Source: Candidatus Aenigmatarchaeota archaeon
GTDB lineage: Archaea; Aenigmatarchaeota; Aenigmatarchaeia; QMZP01
Reading direction: 5' to 3'
DNA length: 5,437 nt
NCBI GenBank assembly: GCA_003663415.1
Contig: QMZY01000064.1
Span: 1 to 5,437, forward strand
Shown: one piece after another, positions 1-4,549 of the stretch
Layout of the letters: the number at the start of each line of letters is the position of its first letter
Position numbering within the stretch: position 1 is the stretch's first letter
Position numbers and translations under genes: made by a program
The notes under the pieces: generated by a model
The model's database searches: none
Told to the model about the DNA's origin: nothing
What the model saw: the letters and a program-made list of their open reading frames with translations, nothing else

Positions 1-384
1 ATAAGCAGGGCATTGATAACAATAGAAAAGATAAAAAAAGAAAGGTCAGCATCTGTAAGGTCTCAGGTGGTAACAAGCTACATGATATATTTTGTGTTTA
101 TTTTCATTCTGGTTGTTATGCAGATGTTTATCATACTACCTCTTTCCCAACAATCTGCAACAGGACTTACGGAATCAATAACAGGCGGTGGGGTTATTAG
201 CGGTAAAATGTTTTCAGATGTTTTTGTTGTATTTATAATCATTCAGGGCTTTTTTGCAGGCCTTGTTACAGGGAAAATATCAGAAGGAACATTAATAAGC
301 GGGTTGAAACATTCTGTTATATTAATTCTTCTCGGGTATGCTATTTTTTCTTTTGCAACACAGTTTCAGGTATTTTTTGCTTAA
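1..384 (+). CDS. TadC/FlaJ-type pilus assembly membrane platform protein, C-terminal part (5' end outside window)
   Basis: The frame is open from the first base to TAA at 382-384, so this is the C-terminal end of a longer gene; the TTG at 13 is not a credible start. The visible part begins with a basic cytoplasmic stretch (IEKIKKERSASVRSQVV) that leads into a membrane segment (YMIYFVFIFILVVMQMFIIL). A second membrane segment holds IIIQGFFAGLVTGKISEGT, followed by GLKHS and a third membrane segment. A basic stretch then TM, with 'QGFFAGL.tGk...g...gl.hs' near the end, is typical of the second half of archaeal T2SSF proteins (TadC, FlaJ/ArlJ, PilC). These are the inner-membrane platforms on which a type IV pilus or archaellum ATPase works. 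Two pilin genes and a second platform gene follow, which supports a pilus role. Whether the full protein has one or two T2SSF domains cannot be seen. Confidence 0.85.
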   Translation: MSRALITIEKIKKERSASVRSQVVTSYMIYFVFIFILVVMQMFIILPLSQQSATGLTESITGGGVISGKMFSDVFVVFIIIQGFFAGLVTGKISEGTLISGLKHSVILILLGYAIFSFATQFQVFFA

Positions 385-387
385 AAA

Positions 388-397
388 TTTATAAATA
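388..397 (+). promoter_or_regulatory. TATA box for the first pilin gene
   Basis: TTTATAAATA begins 31 bases before the ATG at 419, in the short gap after the upstream stop codon. There is no Shine-Dalgarno before 419. In archaea transcription starts about 25-30 bases downstream of the TATA box, so the mRNA would begin at or next to the ATG and be leaderless. Confidence 0.6.
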
Positions 398-418
398 AGC
401 TTTCATAATAATTTAAAC

Positions 419-835
419 ATGAGAAAAGGTATTTCTCCTCTTATTGCTGTTATAATGCTTATTGCATTTACTATGATAGTTGCAGGGATTCTGGCAACGT
501 GGACCACTAATTTTGCGCAGAGGCAAAGGGTTCAGATAGAGTTTTGCACAGAAGCAGGAGCGTATATTCAGGGTGGAACCTATGACAGCGGAACAAACAC
601 GCTTAATCTGGTTGTGTTTAACAACGGAAAGGTTCCTTTGAGCTTTATCGTTTTGCTAACATATAAGAACGGAACTGTTACGAGAGTGCCAGGAACATGG
701 AATACAACAGCAGGCGATGTCAGAACATTTACTGTGTCTGGTGTTAACAGCGATCTTGAGCAGGCAACAATACAGTCAAAAGAGTGTCCGGGTGTTCAGG
801 ACCTGCTTTACTACTATAATATCAGGGGTTTGTGA
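419..835 (+). CDS. Archaeal type IV pilin/archaellin-like protein with N-terminal prepilin signal
   Basis: This 138-residue protein starts MRKGISPLIAVIMLIAFTMI, the classic archaeal pilin N-terminus. A short basic leader ends in Gly4, the predicted cut site for an archaeal prepilin peptidase (PibD/FlaK type). It is followed by ISPLIA and a hydrophobic helix to about residue 27 that serves as membrane anchor and then filament core. The rest is a small beta-rich extracellular domain with many Thr, Asn and Gly. Two cysteines, C43 and C123, could form a disulfide. NGT (84-86) and NTT (95-97) are possible N-glycosylation sequons. The start is fixed by the signal motif and by the TATA spacing. It lies between two platform genes, so its product is probably a structural or minor pilin of that machine. 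Whether it is a major or minor subunit cannot be told. Confidence 0.88.
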   Translation: MRKGISPLIAVIMLIAFTMIVAGILATWTTNFAQRQRVQIEFCTEAGAYIQGGTYDSGTNTLNLVVFNNGKVPLSFIVLLTYKNGTVTRVPGTWNTTAGDVRTFTVSGVNSDLEQATIQSKECPGVQDLLYYYNIRGL

Positions 836-845
836 TTTCTTTTTT
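836..845 (+). terminator. T-tract just after the first pilin gene
   Basis: TTTCTTTTTT follows the TGA stop directly. Archaeal polymerases terminate at T-runs without needing a hairpin. A TATA element for the next gene follows within 15 bases, consistent with a separate transcript. Confidence 0.4.
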
Positions 846-859
846 AATAATCAGAATAA

Positions 860-868
860 ATTATAAAT
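860..868 (+). promoter_or_regulatory. TATA-like element for the tadC-type gene; argues for a start at 887
   Basis: ATTATAAAT ends only 3 bases before the first possible ATG (872). A transcript from this element would begin near 886-890, which excludes 872 and matches the in-frame ATG at 887 (residue 6 of the longest reading). No ribosome binding site precedes either ATG. Confidence 0.5.
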
Positions 869-871
869 TGT

Positions 872-1825
872 ATGCTTTTCAGACTGATGCCAAGAAAATA
901 CAAAAATAATCTCCGGCTGTGGCTTTTATATTCCGGAAGCAAAAAAACGCCTGAGAAGTTTTTTAATTTTGCATTTTTTATCAGCCTTGTATTTGGTTTG
1001 GGTTTGGCTCTTGTTTTCAGGCAATACTCTGTGTTGCCGTTTCTTGTTGGTTTTCTTGGGTTTTTTGCGCTTTTCCATGGATTTTTAATTCTTGCCATGG
1101 ACAAAAGAACAAAGTTTGTTGAAAAGATTTTACCAGATGCGTTGCAGTTAATAGCAGCAAACATAAAATCAGGTTTTATACCAAGCAGGGCAATAATATT
1201 GTCTGCAAGAAAAGAATTCGGTCCTCTGGCAGAAGCGATAAAAAGGCTTGGAAAAGAAACCATGACAGGAAAACCCTTGCAAAAAGCCATGTGGGAACTT
1301 ACAAGAGACATAAAATCAGACATACTGGAAACAACAGTCAAGCTTATGGTGAGGGGGATAAAAGCAGGCGGTCAGTTGGTTTCTTTGTTTGAGGAAACAG
1401 CTATAGATATAAGAAGAAAGGAGTCAATAAGAAGGGAAGTGAAAGCGAACATAATGATGTATGCCATATTTATTGGTTTTGCGGGTTGCGTGGGCGCTCC
1501 TGTGCTGTATGCATTGTCAGGTTTTCTCGTTTCCACTATCTCACAACTAGGAACACTAGCGGAAATACCAGAAACTGTTTCGCAGCAAATGCCATTAAGC
1601 ATGGGAAACATGGTGTCGGTTGATCGGGGTTTTCTTACTTTGTTCTCTGTAGCAGCAATTATTATAACAAGCGTTTTTGGTGGTTTGATAATTGGTTTGA
1701 TTGGTTCTGGAAGCGAAAGAGTAGGTATAAAATATGTCCCGATTCTTATTGTAACTTCTCTTGCTATTTATTTTGTTACAGGGATTGTTATTCAGGGTAT
1801 GTTTTCCGCTCTTATTCCCGGTTGA
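872..1825 (+). CDS. TadC-type pilus assembly platform protein (T2SSF domain)
   Basis: The longest reading is 317 residues; the start at 887 (312 residues, MPRKYKNN...) is probably the true one because a TATA-like element sits right against 872. Two membrane segments (about 31-49 and 53-76) precede a cytoplasmic T2SSF domain (about 83-195). The domain shows LPDALQLIAANIKSGFIPSRAI, a helical bundle with GKPLQKAMWEL, and VKLMVRGIKAGGQLVSLFEETA followed by a basic RRKESIRREVKA stretch. Three more membrane segments follow (about 195-220, 254-278, 287-312). This layout is that of archaeal TadC/FlaJ-family inner-membrane platform proteins, which couple a secretion ATPase to pilus assembly. A pilin gene lies on each side and another platform gene ends at 384, giving a paired-platform arrangement as in TadB/TadC. 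The exact filament type is not determined by the sequence. Confidence 0.88.
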   Translation: MLFRLMPRKYKNNLRLWLLYSGSKKTPEKFFNFAFFISLVFGLGLALVFRQYSVLPFLVGFLGFFALFHGFLILAMDKRTKFVEKILPDALQLIAANIKSGFIPSRAIILSARKEFGPLAEAIKRLGKETMTGKPLQKAMWELTRDIKSDILETTVKLMVRGIKAGGQLVSLFEETAIDIRRKESIRREVKANIMMYAIFIGFAGCVGAPVLYALSGFLVSTISQLGTLAEIPETVSQQMPLSMGNMVSVDRGFLTLFSVAAIIITSVFGGLIIGLIGSGSERVGIKYVPILIVTSLAIYFVTGIVIQGMFSALIPG

Positions 1826-1828
1826 AGA

Positions 1829-1837
1829 TTTATAAAC
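1829..1837 (+). promoter_or_regulatory. TATA box for the class III pilin gene
   Basis: TTTATAAAC (preceded by GA) lies just after the upstream TGA, with its first base 38 bases before the ATG at 1867. This spacing predicts a leader of about 7-12 bases. There is no Shine-Dalgarno in it, so translation is near-leaderless. An AT-rich stretch at 1848-1858 is a weaker alternative box. Confidence 0.5.
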
Positions 1838-1866
1838 AAGTTCCACCTAATAATTAAAAGATAATT

Positions 1867-2313
1867 ATGAAAATGAAAGCACAATCTGCAATGGAATATT
1901 TAATGACATACGGATGGGCGATACTGATAGTAATAATAGTGGCTGCAGCGCTTTTCGCTTTGGGTGTTTTCAACCCCTCAACTTACACAGGATACACAGC
2001 AACAGGCTTCGCAACATTAGGAGCACCCAGCGAGTGGCAGTACGATGGAAGTAGTGATACGTTTTCGGTAAAACTTAAAAACCAAGTAGGACAGAGTATA
2101 ACAGTTTATAGAGTTGAAGGTACTAATATCGGTTGCTTTAATACATCCACAATCTCTATATCTTCAGGGGGAACAGCTACTGTAGTTCTCAGTTCATGTA
2201 GTGACAAAAGCTCGGGAGATTCATACTCAGTAAATTTAGAGGTTACATACAGAGTTGCTGGTGGTGACTTTAATAGAACAGAAACAGGAACCCTTACAGG
2301 AATTGTAGCATAA
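1867..2313 (+). CDS. Pilin with class III signal peptide
   Basis: This 148-residue protein begins MKMKAQSAMEYLMTYGWAIL and then a hydrophobic run to about residue 35. That is the archaeal class III signal peptide. The signal peptidase is expected to cut before Gln6 (MKMKA|QSAMEYL), leaving the hydrophobic helix as the N-terminal part of the mature filament subunit. The remaining ~110 residues are rich in Ser, Thr, Gly and Val and look like a single beta-sandwich. C90 and C111 are close enough in sequence to form a disulfide. NTS (92-94) and NRT (136-138) are possible glycosylation sequons. ATG 1873 (MKAQ...) is an alternative start that would still leave the cleavage motif intact. The gene has its own promoter and a strong T-tract after it, so it is probably made separately and in larger amounts than the platform proteins; that last point is inference. 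Confidence 0.9.
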   Translation: MKMKAQSAMEYLMTYGWAILIVIIVAAALFALGVFNPSTYTGYTATGFATLGAPSEWQYDGSSDTFSVKLKNQVGQSITVYRVEGTNIGCFNTSTISISSGGTATVVLSSCSDKSSGDSYSVNLEVTYRVAGGDFNRTETGTLTGIVA

Positions 2314-2339
2314 ATCCTTGGTATTGTTCCCAGCCCCAC

Positions 2340-2356
2340 TTTTTCTTTTTATTTTT
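2340..2356 (+). terminator. Poly-T terminator after the class III pilin gene
   Basis: TTTTTCTTTTTATTTTT begins 27 bases after the pilin stop codon, preceded by a C-rich stretch. Such T-rich tracts are enough to terminate archaeal RNA polymerase. It separates the pilus cluster from the housekeeping genes that follow. Confidence 0.55.
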
Positions 2357-2375
2357 AAAACTATTTATTTAAATA
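2353..2375 (+). promoter_or_regulatory. Promoter region of the pth2-prefoldin unit
   Basis: Two TATA-like elements are present: TTTTAAAA (about 2353-2360) and TATTTAAATA (2366-2375). The first is centred about 27 bases before the ATG at 2383, fitting a leaderless start. The second is a better box by sequence but only about 13 bases away, so it would start transcription inside the gene. I therefore favour the first. Confidence 0.4.
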
Positions 2376-2382
2376 TAACTTT

Positions 2383-2724
2383 ATGTATAAGCAGGTTATT
2401 GTGATTAGAACTGATTTGAAAATGAGCAAAGGCAAAGCGTGTGTTCAGGTTGCTCATGCTTCTGTGGAAGCATATAAAAAAGCTGGCTGGTTTTCAAAAA
2501 GGAAATGGGCAACAACAGGAGCAAAAAAAGCTGTTCTAAAGGTTAACACACTTAAAGACTTAAAAAAAATATATGAAGAGGCGAGAAAAGAAAAACTGCC
2601 CTGCGTTCTTATAAGCGACGCAGGCAAAACAGAAATACCAGCGGGAACCGTAACTGCTGTTGGCATAGGTCCTGCTGAAAGCAAAAAAATAGACAAGATA
2701 ACAGGCAAACTCAAAACACTTTAA
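2383..2724 (+). CDS. pth2: Peptidyl-tRNA hydrolase, Pth2 family (EC 3.1.1.29)
   Basis: Pth2 cleaves the ester bond between peptide and tRNA in peptidyl-tRNAs that fall off the ribosome, which frees the tRNA. The 113-residue length is normal for the family. The start shows MYKQVIVIRTDLKMSKGKAC followed by VQVAHASVEA, which matches the family's first strand and the helix with the conserved Lys-Gly-Lys, Gln22 and His25. Near the C-terminus are LISDAGKTEIPAGT (77-89) and AVGIGPAES (92-100), the family's second signature. The protein ends ITGKLKTL, as archaeal members do. It is soluble and cytoplasmic, with no signal peptide. The gene heads a two-gene unit with prefoldin alpha, which starts 10 bases after the stop. 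No residue expected for the fold appears to be missing. Confidence 0.96.
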   Translation: MYKQVIVIRTDLKMSKGKACVQVAHASVEAYKKAGWFSKRKWATTGAKKAVLKVNTLKDLKKIYEEARKEKLPCVLISDAGKTEIPAGTVTAVGIGPAESKKIDKITGKLKTL

Positions 2725-2730
2725 GGAGGA
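2725..2730 (+). promoter_or_regulatory. Shine-Dalgarno for prefoldin alpha
   Basis: GGAGGA directly follows the pth2 stop codon and lies 4-5 bases before ATG 2735. It is the strongest ribosome binding site in the window. It contrasts with the operon-first genes, which have none, and it fixes the prefoldin start at 2735 rather than 2756. Confidence 0.75.
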
Positions 2731-2734
2731 TGTT

Positions 2735-3169
2735 ATGGAAAAAGAAAGTAAAGGCATGCAGGAAAACATAGTGCTTCTTCAGCTGTTGGAAAAGCACCTT
2801 GAGGAATTAAAACAACAGGGAGCTCTTCTGGAAAACAAGTTTATAGAGCTTGAAACAACAAAACAGATAACAGAGGATATGAAGAAAATGAAAGATTCCC
2901 AGGATGTTATGATACCGCTTGGAAGCGGAATATATAGTTACGGTAAGATAGCAGATACAGAAAAGGTAATGGTTGAACTGGGCGCCGGCGTTGTATTAAA
3001 CAAAACGCTCAGCGAGGCGACAAGGTTTATAGAGGAAAAGGAAAAGGAAATAGAAAAACTAAGCAATCAGCTAAACCAGGAAATGACAGAAGTTGTGGAA
3101 AAAATAAACCAGATAATGAGTGAAATACAGGAAAGCCAAAAAGAATCAGGTTCTGTTGTTGAGAGTTAA
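2735..3169 (+). CDS. pfdA: Prefoldin alpha subunit
   Basis: Prefoldin (GimC) is a hexamer of two alpha and four beta subunits. It holds unfolded proteins between coiled-coil tentacles and passes them to the thermosome. This 144-residue protein has the expected order. An N-terminal coiled coil (about 8-55, heptad-like Leu/Ile with many Glu and Lys) is followed by the two beta-hairpins of the barrel (about 58-90). The hairpins contain PLGSGIYSYGKI and KVMVELGAGVVLNKTL, the alpha-subunit signatures. A C-terminal coiled coil follows (about 93-138: EATRFIEEKEKEIEKLSNQL). The extra hairpin distinguishes it from the beta subunit. It is translationally linked to pth2 by a 10-base gap and strong Shine-Dalgarno. 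Its last 24 bases, including the stop, overlap the end of a small gene on the other strand. Confidence 0.94.
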   Translation: MEKESKGMQENIVLLQLLEKHLEELKQQGALLENKFIELETTKQITEDMKKMKDSQDVMIPLGSGIYSYGKIADTEKVMVELGAGVVLNKTLSEATRFIEEKEKEIEKLSNQLNQEMTEVVEKINQIMSEIQESQKESGSVVES

Positions 3170-3286
3170 AAGCTCGCATTCACCGGTCTTGAATTTCGGG
3201 CAATTCTCACATCTAACTATGCCTTCTTCTAATCCATATTTGCAATATACCAGCATTCTTCCTTTAAGGGTTTCTATTTCAACCAT
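3146..3286 (-). CDS. Small cysteine-rich protein (46 residues), probable zinc-binding, unknown function
   Basis: Reading the - strand from ATG 3286 to TGA 3146 gives a 46-residue protein beginning MVEIETLKGRMLVYCKYGLE. Four cysteines occur as C15, C26, C29 and C37 (C-x10-C-x2-C-x7-C), around RCENCPKFKTGECELL, which suggests a single metal site such as a small zinc ribbon or knuckle. Codon choice (ATA, AGA, GGA, GAA) is like that of the neighbours. A TATA-like TTTAAATAT on the - strand starts 25 bases before the ATG, close to leaderless spacing. The gene converges on the prefoldin gene and shares 24 bp with its 3' end. I do not recognise the family. It is short enough to be missed by default gene finders. 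The alternative is a chance frame, but the regular Cys pattern, charged residues and promoter argue against that. Confidence 0.6.
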   Translation of the reverse strand: MVEIETLKGRMLVYCKYGLEEGIVRCENCPKFKTGECELLTLNNRT

Positions 3287-3302
3287 TTGGACCGACCGAA
3301 AG

Positions 3303-3311
3303 ATATTTAAA
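3303..3311 (-). promoter_or_regulatory. TATA-like element for the small cysteine-rich gene
   Basis: On the - strand this reads TTTAAATAT, 25 bases upstream of the ATG at 3286 counted from its first base. It predicts a leaderless or nearly leaderless message. The element is nearly symmetrical, so it could also read to the right, but no gene lies within reach in that direction. Confidence 0.4.
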
Positions 3312-3322
3312 CCTTTAAAGAC

Positions 3323-3346
3323 AAAAAACTATCCAAAAAGCTTTTT
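3323..3346 (-). terminator. T-tracts ending the candidate structured RNA (- strand)
   Basis: On the - strand the sequence after the last big hairpin runs into AAAAAGCTTTTT (a 12-bp palindrome, 3335-3346) and then AGTTTTTTG (T6 at 3323-3328). Two T-runs within 24 bases are a plausible archaeal terminator for a - strand transcript, just ahead of the promoter of the small cysteine-rich gene. Confidence 0.4.
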
Positions 3347-3626
3347 AATGTTAAAGGTTGGGGGGCTCGGGTGCAGAATTCCAAAAATTTTACACAGGAT
3401 TACGCTCCTTGGGCTTTGATTCTGCACACCGAACCATCTTTATAACCACACCAGATGCACACCCAGAACCAACATGTTGGTCATCCGTTGCATGAGAAGC
3501 AGAAGAACGGAATCATCCCAATCATTCCCATGAGGAATTGATTGGGAACATATAACAGATAGATGTAACTGCTACATGTTTTAGAATTCTCATCAATGGC
3601 TTTGCAGTTACCTTCATATCTGTCAA
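3347..3626 (-). ncRNA. Candidate structured non-coding RNA, about 260-300 bases, unknown family
   Basis: No convincing protein gene exists here: all three - frames and the + frames are broken. The stretch is visibly richer in G and C than its flanks and holds four inverted repeats in a row. Helix D is 3617-3623/3555-3561 (7 bp) plus 3604-3611/3565-3572 (8 bp) around a 31-base loop. Helix C is 3539-3547/3516-3524 (9 bp) plus 4 bp, with a 5-base loop. Helix B is 3489-3493/3455-3459 with the palindrome ACCAACATGTTGGT (3468-3481) inside. Helix A is 3429-3435/3364-3370 (7 pairs) plus 3419-3427/3371-3379 (9 bp). A strong TATA box places the - strand start at the foot of helix D, and T-tracts follow helix A. 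In helix A one pair is G-U on the - strand but A-C on the + strand, which favours the - strand. I see no RNase P (GAGGAAAGUCC) or SRP helix 8 (GGAAGG...AGCAG) signature, nor a tRNA. Confidence 0.5.
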
Positions 3627-3644
3627 TAAATATTTTGGTAAAAA

Positions 3645-3655
3645 TATTTATAAAA
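3645..3655 (-). promoter_or_regulatory. Strong TATA box upstream of the candidate RNA
   Basis: On the - strand this reads CTTTTATAAATATTTTT across the box, with TTTATAAAT as the core. Its first core base is about 30 bases from 3623-3625, where helix D begins. TTTATAAA is self-complementary, so the box could also fire to the right, where only a hairpin and T-run lie. Confidence 0.55.
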
Positions 3656-3662
3656 GTTACGG

Positions 3663-3696
3663 GTGGGAAGAAATTACCCACTATTTTTTATTTATC
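3663..3696 (+). terminator. Hairpin plus T-run between the candidate RNA and the ribosomal operon
   Basis: GTGGGAA (3663-3669) pairs with TTACCCAC (3674-3681, one A bulged) around a 4-base loop. TATTTTTTATTT follows on the + strand. It looks like a terminator for rightward transcription. On the - strand the same hairpin lies about 37 bases past the rps10 stop and may help end the ribosomal mRNA. Which direction it serves is uncertain. Confidence 0.4.
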
Positions 3697-3717
3697 TTAT
3701 TGAGTTTTTAGAGAAAA

Positions 3718-4053
3718 TTAATAATGCTCGTATTTTTCTTTCAGCTCTATATCAATCTTAACTCCCTCAGGAATTGGTATTCTTACAACCTGTCTTAAAG
3801 CTCTTTCATTGCTCCCAATATCTATTATTCTTCTGTGAATTCTCATTTCCCATCTGTCCCATGTTGCATTTCCATGCCCTGTGCCATCACCACAGGGTGT
3901 TTTCAGCGTGTAAACCCTGAGTTTCTTGGTTGGCAAGGGAATCGGTCCTCTCATAGAAACCCCGTATTTTTTTGCTATTTCTTTTATCTGCTCACAGATA
4001 GCATTGAGTTCCTCTATGTTCCTTCCGGCCAGTTTAATTCTTGCAAATTCCAT
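3718..4053 (-). CDS. rps10: 30S ribosomal protein S10 (uS10)
   Basis: S10 sits in the head of the small ribosomal subunit. From ATG 4053 the protein is 111 residues, close to the usual archaeal length. It carries ARIKLAGRNIEELNAI at the start, then GVSMRGPIPLPTKKLRVYTL (31-50), WDRWEMRIHRRIIDIGS (65-81) and a final strand ending IPIPEGVKIDIELKE, which is the family pattern. A longer upstream reading to 4158 exists, but it would run through the end of rps9 and adds residues unlike S10. Start 4053 lies 1 base after the rps9 stop, with AGGAG 11 bases upstream. The loop 53-65 (PCGDGTGHGNATW) seems a few residues longer than I expect for the family. It is last in the operon; many archaea have rpoN after rps9, so this order is less common. 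Confidence 0.95.
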   Translation of the reverse strand: MEFARIKLAGRNIEELNAICEQIKEIAKKYGVSMRGPIPLPTKKLRVYTLKTPCGDGTGHGNATWDRWEMRIHRRIIDIGSNERALRQVVRIPIPEGVKIDIELKEKYEHY

Positions 4054-4054
4054 A

Positions 4055-4549
4055 TTATCTCTTGCTCCTTTGTTTATATCTTCTTGCTCCCCAAGAGGAG
4101 TGCGGCGGTTTTGCAGGTTCTGTTCTTCTGGGGTCATAAACCAGAAGATTTCTGTCATATTGAAGGAATGTTTTTTTCATCCCATTACCAAATATTTCTA
4201 CAAGACCCCGCGCAAGTGCCTGCCGTGTTGCGTCTGTTTGTCCTGTGATACCACCGCCTTTAACATTTACCTGTATATCAAATTTTTTCCATTGATCACC
4301 TGCAAGTATTAATGGTTCCTGTATTCTTAACCTCCTGATGTCAGGTTCTATCAATTCCAGAGGAACTGAGTTTATTTTTACTACCCCTTTCCCGGGTTTG
4401 AACCTCGCTCTCGCAACCGCGGTTTTTCTTTTTCCTGTTGTAAATATAATCTCTTTTTTTTCTTTCTTCTTTTCAGGCTTTTTTTCACTAACTTTTTTTC
4501 TCTCTTCCTTTATTGCTCCAAGGATTTTTTTGGATTTTGTTTTTACCAT
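4055..4549 (-). CDS. rps9: 30S ribosomal protein S9 (uS9) with lysine-rich N-terminal extension
   Basis: S9 places its C-terminal tail near the P-site tRNA. The family core begins at about residue 35: FTTGKRKTAVARARF (36-50), then VNVKGGGITGQTDA (94-107), ALARGLVEIFG, and YDPRRTEPAKPPHSSWGARR. It ends in QRSKR, the conserved basic tail. The first ~33 residues are an extension of Lys and Glu (EERKKVSEKKPEKKKEKKE), so the protein is 164 residues where archaeal S9 is usually about 130-140. Start ATG 4549 overlaps the rpl13 stop by 7 bases (ATGGTAA) and has AGGAG at 4560-4564. There is no ATG closer to the core, so the extension is part of the only sensible reading. Its role is unknown; it may add contact with rRNA or a neighbouring protein. 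Confidence 0.95.
   Translation of the reverse strand: MVKTKSKKILGAIKEERKKVSEKKPEKKKEKKEIIFTTGKRKTAVARARFKPGKGVVKINSVPLELIEPDIRRLRIQEPLILAGDQWKKFDIQVNVKGGGITGQTDATRQALARGLVEIFGNGMKKTFLQYDRNLLVYDPRRTEPAKPPHSSWGARRYKQRSKR
4065..4069 (-). promoter_or_regulatory. Shine-Dalgarno deciding the rps10 start
   Basis: AGGAG on the - strand sits inside the last codons of rps9, 11 bases before ATG 4053. It supports the 111-residue S10 rather than the longer upstream reading. Confidence 0.5.

Noticed and set aside
844..1341. 165-codon frame on the - strand opposite the tadC-type gene, and similar frames at 1372-1611, 1595-1846, 2106-2339 and 2454-2714.
   Set aside because: All are shadows of well-supported + strand genes and show no family pattern.
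3120..3419. 99-codon + strand frame after prefoldin.
   Set aside because: It overlaps the end of pfdA in another frame, runs antisense to the four-cysteine gene and into helix A, and shows no promoter or family pattern.
3364..3435. Possible tRNA, because the hairpin has TCGG...CCGAACC and a similar size.
   Set aside because: It is a single long hairpin without D, anticodon or T arms and has no CCA-side acceptor arrangement.
3384..3531. A - strand frame from ATG 3531 with many Cys and Trp that would continue past an in-frame TGA at 3481-3483 (CFSCNG, stop, PTCW...CIWCGYKDG), raising the idea of a selenocysteine codon or a zinc-ribbon gene with a nonsense mutation.
   Set aside because: The stretch overlaps helices A, B and C, whose pairing explains the sequence. 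The Cys/Trp content can arise from a + strand rich in ACA and CCA. There is no Shine-Dalgarno or TATA fitted to ATG 3531, and no recognised archaeal SECIS motif. Homologues with a conserved frame would revive it.
3347..3626. Archaeal RNase P RNA or SRP 7S RNA, suggested by the length of about 300 bases.
   Set aside because: The GAGGAAAGUCC core of RNase P and the GGAAGG/AGCAG helix 8 of SRP RNA are absent on both strands as far as I can read. A covariance-model search would be decisive.
3481..3681. 66-codon - strand frame starting at 3681.
   Set aside because: The strong TATA box lies inside it, it starts in a hairpin terminator region, it has no ribosome binding site, and the product has no recognisable pattern.
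4054..4158. Longer S10 reading with 35 extra N-terminal residues.
   Set aside because: The extra part is rps9 read in another frame. The S10 family starts at MEFARIKL, which is preceded by AGGAG and directly follows the rps9 stop.
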